Positions 61,503-64,000 of a stretch of DNA of 64,000 nucleotides are shown here, in pieces. Below the pieces are notes generated by a model. It saw only the letters and a list, made by a program, of their open reading frames with translations, searched no databases and was not told the origin of the DNA. Origin of the DNA: a bacterium (GTDB taxonomy: Bacteria; Zhuqueibacterota; Zhuqueibacteria; Residuimicrobiales; Residuimicrobiaceae); NCBI GenBank assembly GCA_029565685.1, contig JAKQNR010000032.1, positions 186,001 to 250,000 on the forward strand. Reading direction: 5' to 3'. Within the stretch, counting starts at the first letter, position 1, and every line of letters starts with the position of its first letter. Both the position numbers and the translations under genes were made by a program.

Positions 61503-64000
61503 ATGAAAGGGAAAAGAGTGACCCGGCATTATAGCGCTGTTCTGGTAACGATGGCCGCCCTGCTCGGTTTCAGCGTTCCAACTAAAGGGATTCGGCTTCA
61601 GGATTTGCGCGCTCAATTCAAAAATCCGCCTATGGACTGCCGGCCCCATACCTTTTGGTTCTGGCCTTACACCGCTGTGACGCGCGACGAGATCACCTGG
61701 GAGTTGCAGCAGATGCACGACCACGGTCTGGGCGGAGTGTTGATCTGGACCGCCTTTCGCATGTATGAAAAAGGCTGCCTTCCTTATCTCTCCGATGAAT
61801 ACCTGGATTTGCTCAAGCATGCCGTAGTCACTGCCCATGAGTTGGGCATGAAAGTCTCGATCACTCCGGGCCCTGGTTTCACTATGGGCGGCTATTGGGT
61901 GCCGGAAGCAGAGCGCAGTAAAAGCCTCGTTGCCTCGCACAAGGATCTTGTCGGCCCTCAATATTATTCAGGCCCCCTGCCCGCATGGAAAAAAGCCGGC
62001 GATCACCGCGGTGAAATCAGAGTGGAGGACATCCCGGATGAGGAAATCGTGGTGGCGGTGCAGGCGAGACGGCTCGTTGAGGGAAAATTGGATCCTGCCT
62101 CCTGGATCGATCTCCGCGCACAGGTGCGCGATTCCATTCTCACCTGGCAAGTGCCCGCCGGCGTCTGGCGGCTTATGGCGTTCAGACTCAAGCCGACGGG
62201 TTACCGCGTCACTGCCCGGGAAAACGATCCGGATTATGATTTCTGGGCCATTGACTATTTCAACAAACAGGCTGTCGAACGTTATTGCCGATTCTTATTG
62301 ACCGGCCGGTTCGCTCAAACCTTTGGCAATTATTTTGGCAAAACGTTGGAATCGATTTTTATCGACAGCTTTGAACTGCCGAATCTGCCGCAGGGGATCT
62401 ATTGGAGCGACAGCCTGCTGTCGGAGTTCAAGAACTGCAAAGGCTATGACCTGACTCCCTATCTACCGGCGATCTGGTACGATATGGGAGAACTGACGCC
62501 TAAAATTCGTTACGATGTAAACGAATTTCTCCACCATCAGGGGTTAGAGTCGTTTTTTGAACCATTTCTCCAGTGGTGCAGCGATCATGGCGTTCAGGGC
62601 GCCATCGAGCCGTATGGGTTCACCACAGACGTTCTTCAGGGATCCGGGATCAGCCATCTGCCGATCATGGAGATCACACCAGGAGAAAAGGATGCGGTTC
62701 CTTGGTTCGATACCCGCATCGGACCGAAACGCTATGTGGCTTCCGGCGCCCATCTGTATGGAAAAAAAGTCGTGGGCACCGAAGCTTACACCTATATCCA
62801 TTGGGAGTTGTACCGCTCTACTCTGGAAGAGCTCAAAATCGCCAGCGACGGCTTTCTGACCGCTGGGGCGAACAAGTTTTATCATCTCGGCTACAGCTAT
62901 TCACCGGAACGCCGAGTCACCACTTCGCGCATCGTACCGTGGGAAGCGGTGATCAACCATCTTAATATCTGGTGGCCGTACTATCCTTTGTTGTCAGACT
63001 ATATCACCCGCTGTTGTTTTTTATTGCGTCAAGGCGACCCGGTCGCAGATGTGGCGGTTTATTCTCCTTTAGCCAACCAGTGGACGCAGAACGTTTTTAA
63101 CGCCAGAAAATGGACCCGGGAATTTGACTGGGGTGATTTGGGTGGATTACTGAGCGCCAACGGCTATCAGTTTGACCTGATCAATGATGATGTGCTGCTC
63201 CATCACGCACGTGTTCAGAATGGGAAAATTCTCGCCGGATCGTCCTCTTATTCCATTCTGCTTCTGCCTAATATTCACGCCATGCCGGTGGAAAGCCTCG
63301 AATGGATTAAGCAATTTGCCGATCAGGGCGGGGTGGTTATCGCCCTGGAGCGTCTTCCGGAATGTTCCGTGGGTCTGGCGGAATACCAGCAAAAGGATGA
63401 CCGGATCAAAGAGCTGGCTGCGGAGATGTTCAGTCAGCCCTCGCACCCGGATGATACGGCTGCAAAAACGTACGGAAAAGGCTGCACCTATTTCATCAAG
63501 CAAGTCCTGTATCGTCGGGATATGCTGGACCGGCGCAGCAGCGCCCTCGATCCGTTTATCAATACGCTGCGCCATCATCTTCTCCCGGACATGAGCATCG
63601 ATTTCAGCCATGAAGGATGGCGGGAGAACGATGGTCTGAGTTTCATACACCGGAAGATCAACGAGGTAGACCTCTATTTTGTCGCCAACATTCGAATGCA
63701 GCCGCTCAGCATGCCGGTTACTTTTCGCGTACAGGATAAAATACCCAGCCGCTGGAACCCGTATACCGGAGAAGTTTCCCCTGTTTATGTTTACTCGCAA
63801 ACCGCAGCGGGCGCCGCCGTGCCGCTTAACTTGGCGCCCTACGAGTCCCTGTTTCTGGTTTTTTCCCCTGGCGCCAACGCTTTGCATGTGCTGGCAACCG
63901 ATTTGGCCGCAGTCACCGATGTACAACTCGGCCGGATTCAAGGTTTGGCGGACCATAACGGATTGCATCACCTTTTGATCGACGAAAATGGTACGGCCAA
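61503..64000 (+). CDS. GH106-family alpha-L-rhamnosidase-like enzyme (copy 2, 3' end cut by window edge)
   Basis: From ATG 61503 the frame is open to the right edge (832 codons) with no stop. A signal peptide covers about residues 1-28. The sequence parallels the first GH106 protein throughout: RPHTFWFWPYTAVTRDEI, GLGGVLIWTAF, FIDSFELPNLPQGIYWSD, PWFDTRIGPKRYVASGA, SPLANQWTQNVFNARKWTRE and DRRSSALDPFINTL. It differs in several substrate-side loops, so the two enzymes probably act on different rhamnose linkages. The missing end should hold the galactose-binding-like domain seen in copy 1. Confidence 0.85.
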   Translation, partial: MKGKRVTRHYSAVLVTMAALLGFSVPTKGIRLQDLRAQFKNPPMDCRPHTFWFWPYTAVTRDEITWELQQMHDHGLGGVLIWTAFRMYEKGCLPYLSDEYLDLLKHAVVTAHELGMKVSITPGPGFTMGGYWVPEAERSKSLVASHKDLVGPQYYSGPLPAWKKAGDHRGEIRVEDIPDEEIVVAVQARRLVEGKLDPASWIDLRAQVRDSILTWQVPAGVWRLMAFRLKPTGYRVTARENDPDYDFWAIDYFNKQAVERYCRFLLTGRFAQTFGNYFGKTLESIFIDSFELPNLPQGIYWSDSLLSEFKNCKGYDLTPYLPAIWYDMGELTPKIRYDVNEFLHHQGLESFFEPFLQWCSDHGVQGAIEPYGFTTDVLQGSGISHLPIMEITPGEKDAVPWFDTRIGPKRYVASGAHLYGKKVVGTEAYTYIHWELYRSTLEELKIASDGFLTAGANKFYHLGYSYSPERRVTTSRIVPWEAVINHLNIWWPYYPLLSDYITRCCFLLRQGDPVADVAVYSPLANQWTQNVFNARKWTREFDWGDLGGLLSANGYQFDLINDDVLLHHARVQNGKILAGSSSYSILLLPNIHAMPVESLEWIKQFADQGGVVIALERLPECSVGLAEYQQKDDRIKELAAEMFSQPSHPDDTAAKTYGKGCTYFIKQVLYRRDMLDRRSSALDPFINTLRHHLLPDMSIDFSHEGWRENDGLSFIHRKINEVDLYFVANIRMQPLSMPVTFRVQDKIPSRWNPYTGEVSPVYVYSQTAAGAAVPLNLAPYESLFLVFSPGANALHVLATDLAAVTDVQLGRIQGLADHNGLHHLLIDENGTA

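Overview
The window looks like a chromosomal segment of a Gram-negative bacterium of the FCB group, most likely a Calditrichota/KSB1-type lineage. The reasons are a PorU-like gingipain sortase, a PorV/PorQ-family outer-membrane protein, several proteins ending in FlgD-like type IX secretion sorting domains (YPNPF motif followed by a VY/IY...G core), a large TonB-dependent receptor with a carboxypeptidase-like N-terminal domain, and many secreted glycan-active enzymes. This placement is inferred from protein families; there is no rRNA in the window. No tRNA, rRNA, CRISPR array, insertion sequence or phage gene was seen.

Layout. 1-4307 (minus): a three-gene envelope operon (Ig-like secreted protein, FecR-domain protein, and a large barrel protein that runs off the left edge). 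4654-8602 (plus): short-chain dehydrogenase, a ZnuA/ZnuC/ZnuB metal ABC transporter and a CDP-alcohol phosphatidyltransferase, closed by a bidirectional terminator. 8636-14209 (minus): DUF1080 hydrolase, U32/RlhA-like protein and a heparinase II/III-type lyase, which diverges from a sodium:solute symporter (14379-16085). 16321-20253: PorU-like sortase. 20408-22243: LacI-type regulator and a KdsB-like cytidylyltransferase. 22859-36371: alpha-L-fucosidase, TonB receptor, PorV-like protein, three tandem paralogous secreted proteins with sorting domains and a fourth sorted protein. 36458-38404: membrane glycosyltransferase. 38418-64000: a long plus-strand glycan-degradation cluster (GH67-like, BNR/sialidase-like, GH106, two unrecognised secreted proteins, glutamine-amidotransferase-like, second KdsB-like, an unrecognised Rossmann-like protein, two GH38 family members, GH78, and a second GH106 cut by the right edge).

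How it may work together. A LacI-type repressor probably controls its own gene and a strong promoter at 22240-22268, because both promoters carry nearly the same palindrome just downstream of the -10 box. The second promoter would drive fucosidase, receptor and the triplicated surface proteins. This resembles a SusC-type uptake locus in which T9SS-sorted, PorV-associated proteins take the place of SusD. The right-hand cluster has a sandwich layout: exported rhamnosidases and other enzymes flank a block of four genes without signal peptides (KdsB-like, unknown, GH38, GH38). The likely substrate is a rhamnose-rich heteroglycan that also carries mannose, fucose and uronic or ulosonic acids.

Points of most interest: the SusD-free surface system with tandem triplication; the shared LacI operators and the long structured leader at 22269-22858; a GH38 homologue in which the catalytic/zinc aspartate is replaced by phenylalanine; two extended Shine-Dalgarno sequences with tiny ORFs at 34988-35153; and KdsB-like enzymes embedded in catabolic loci.
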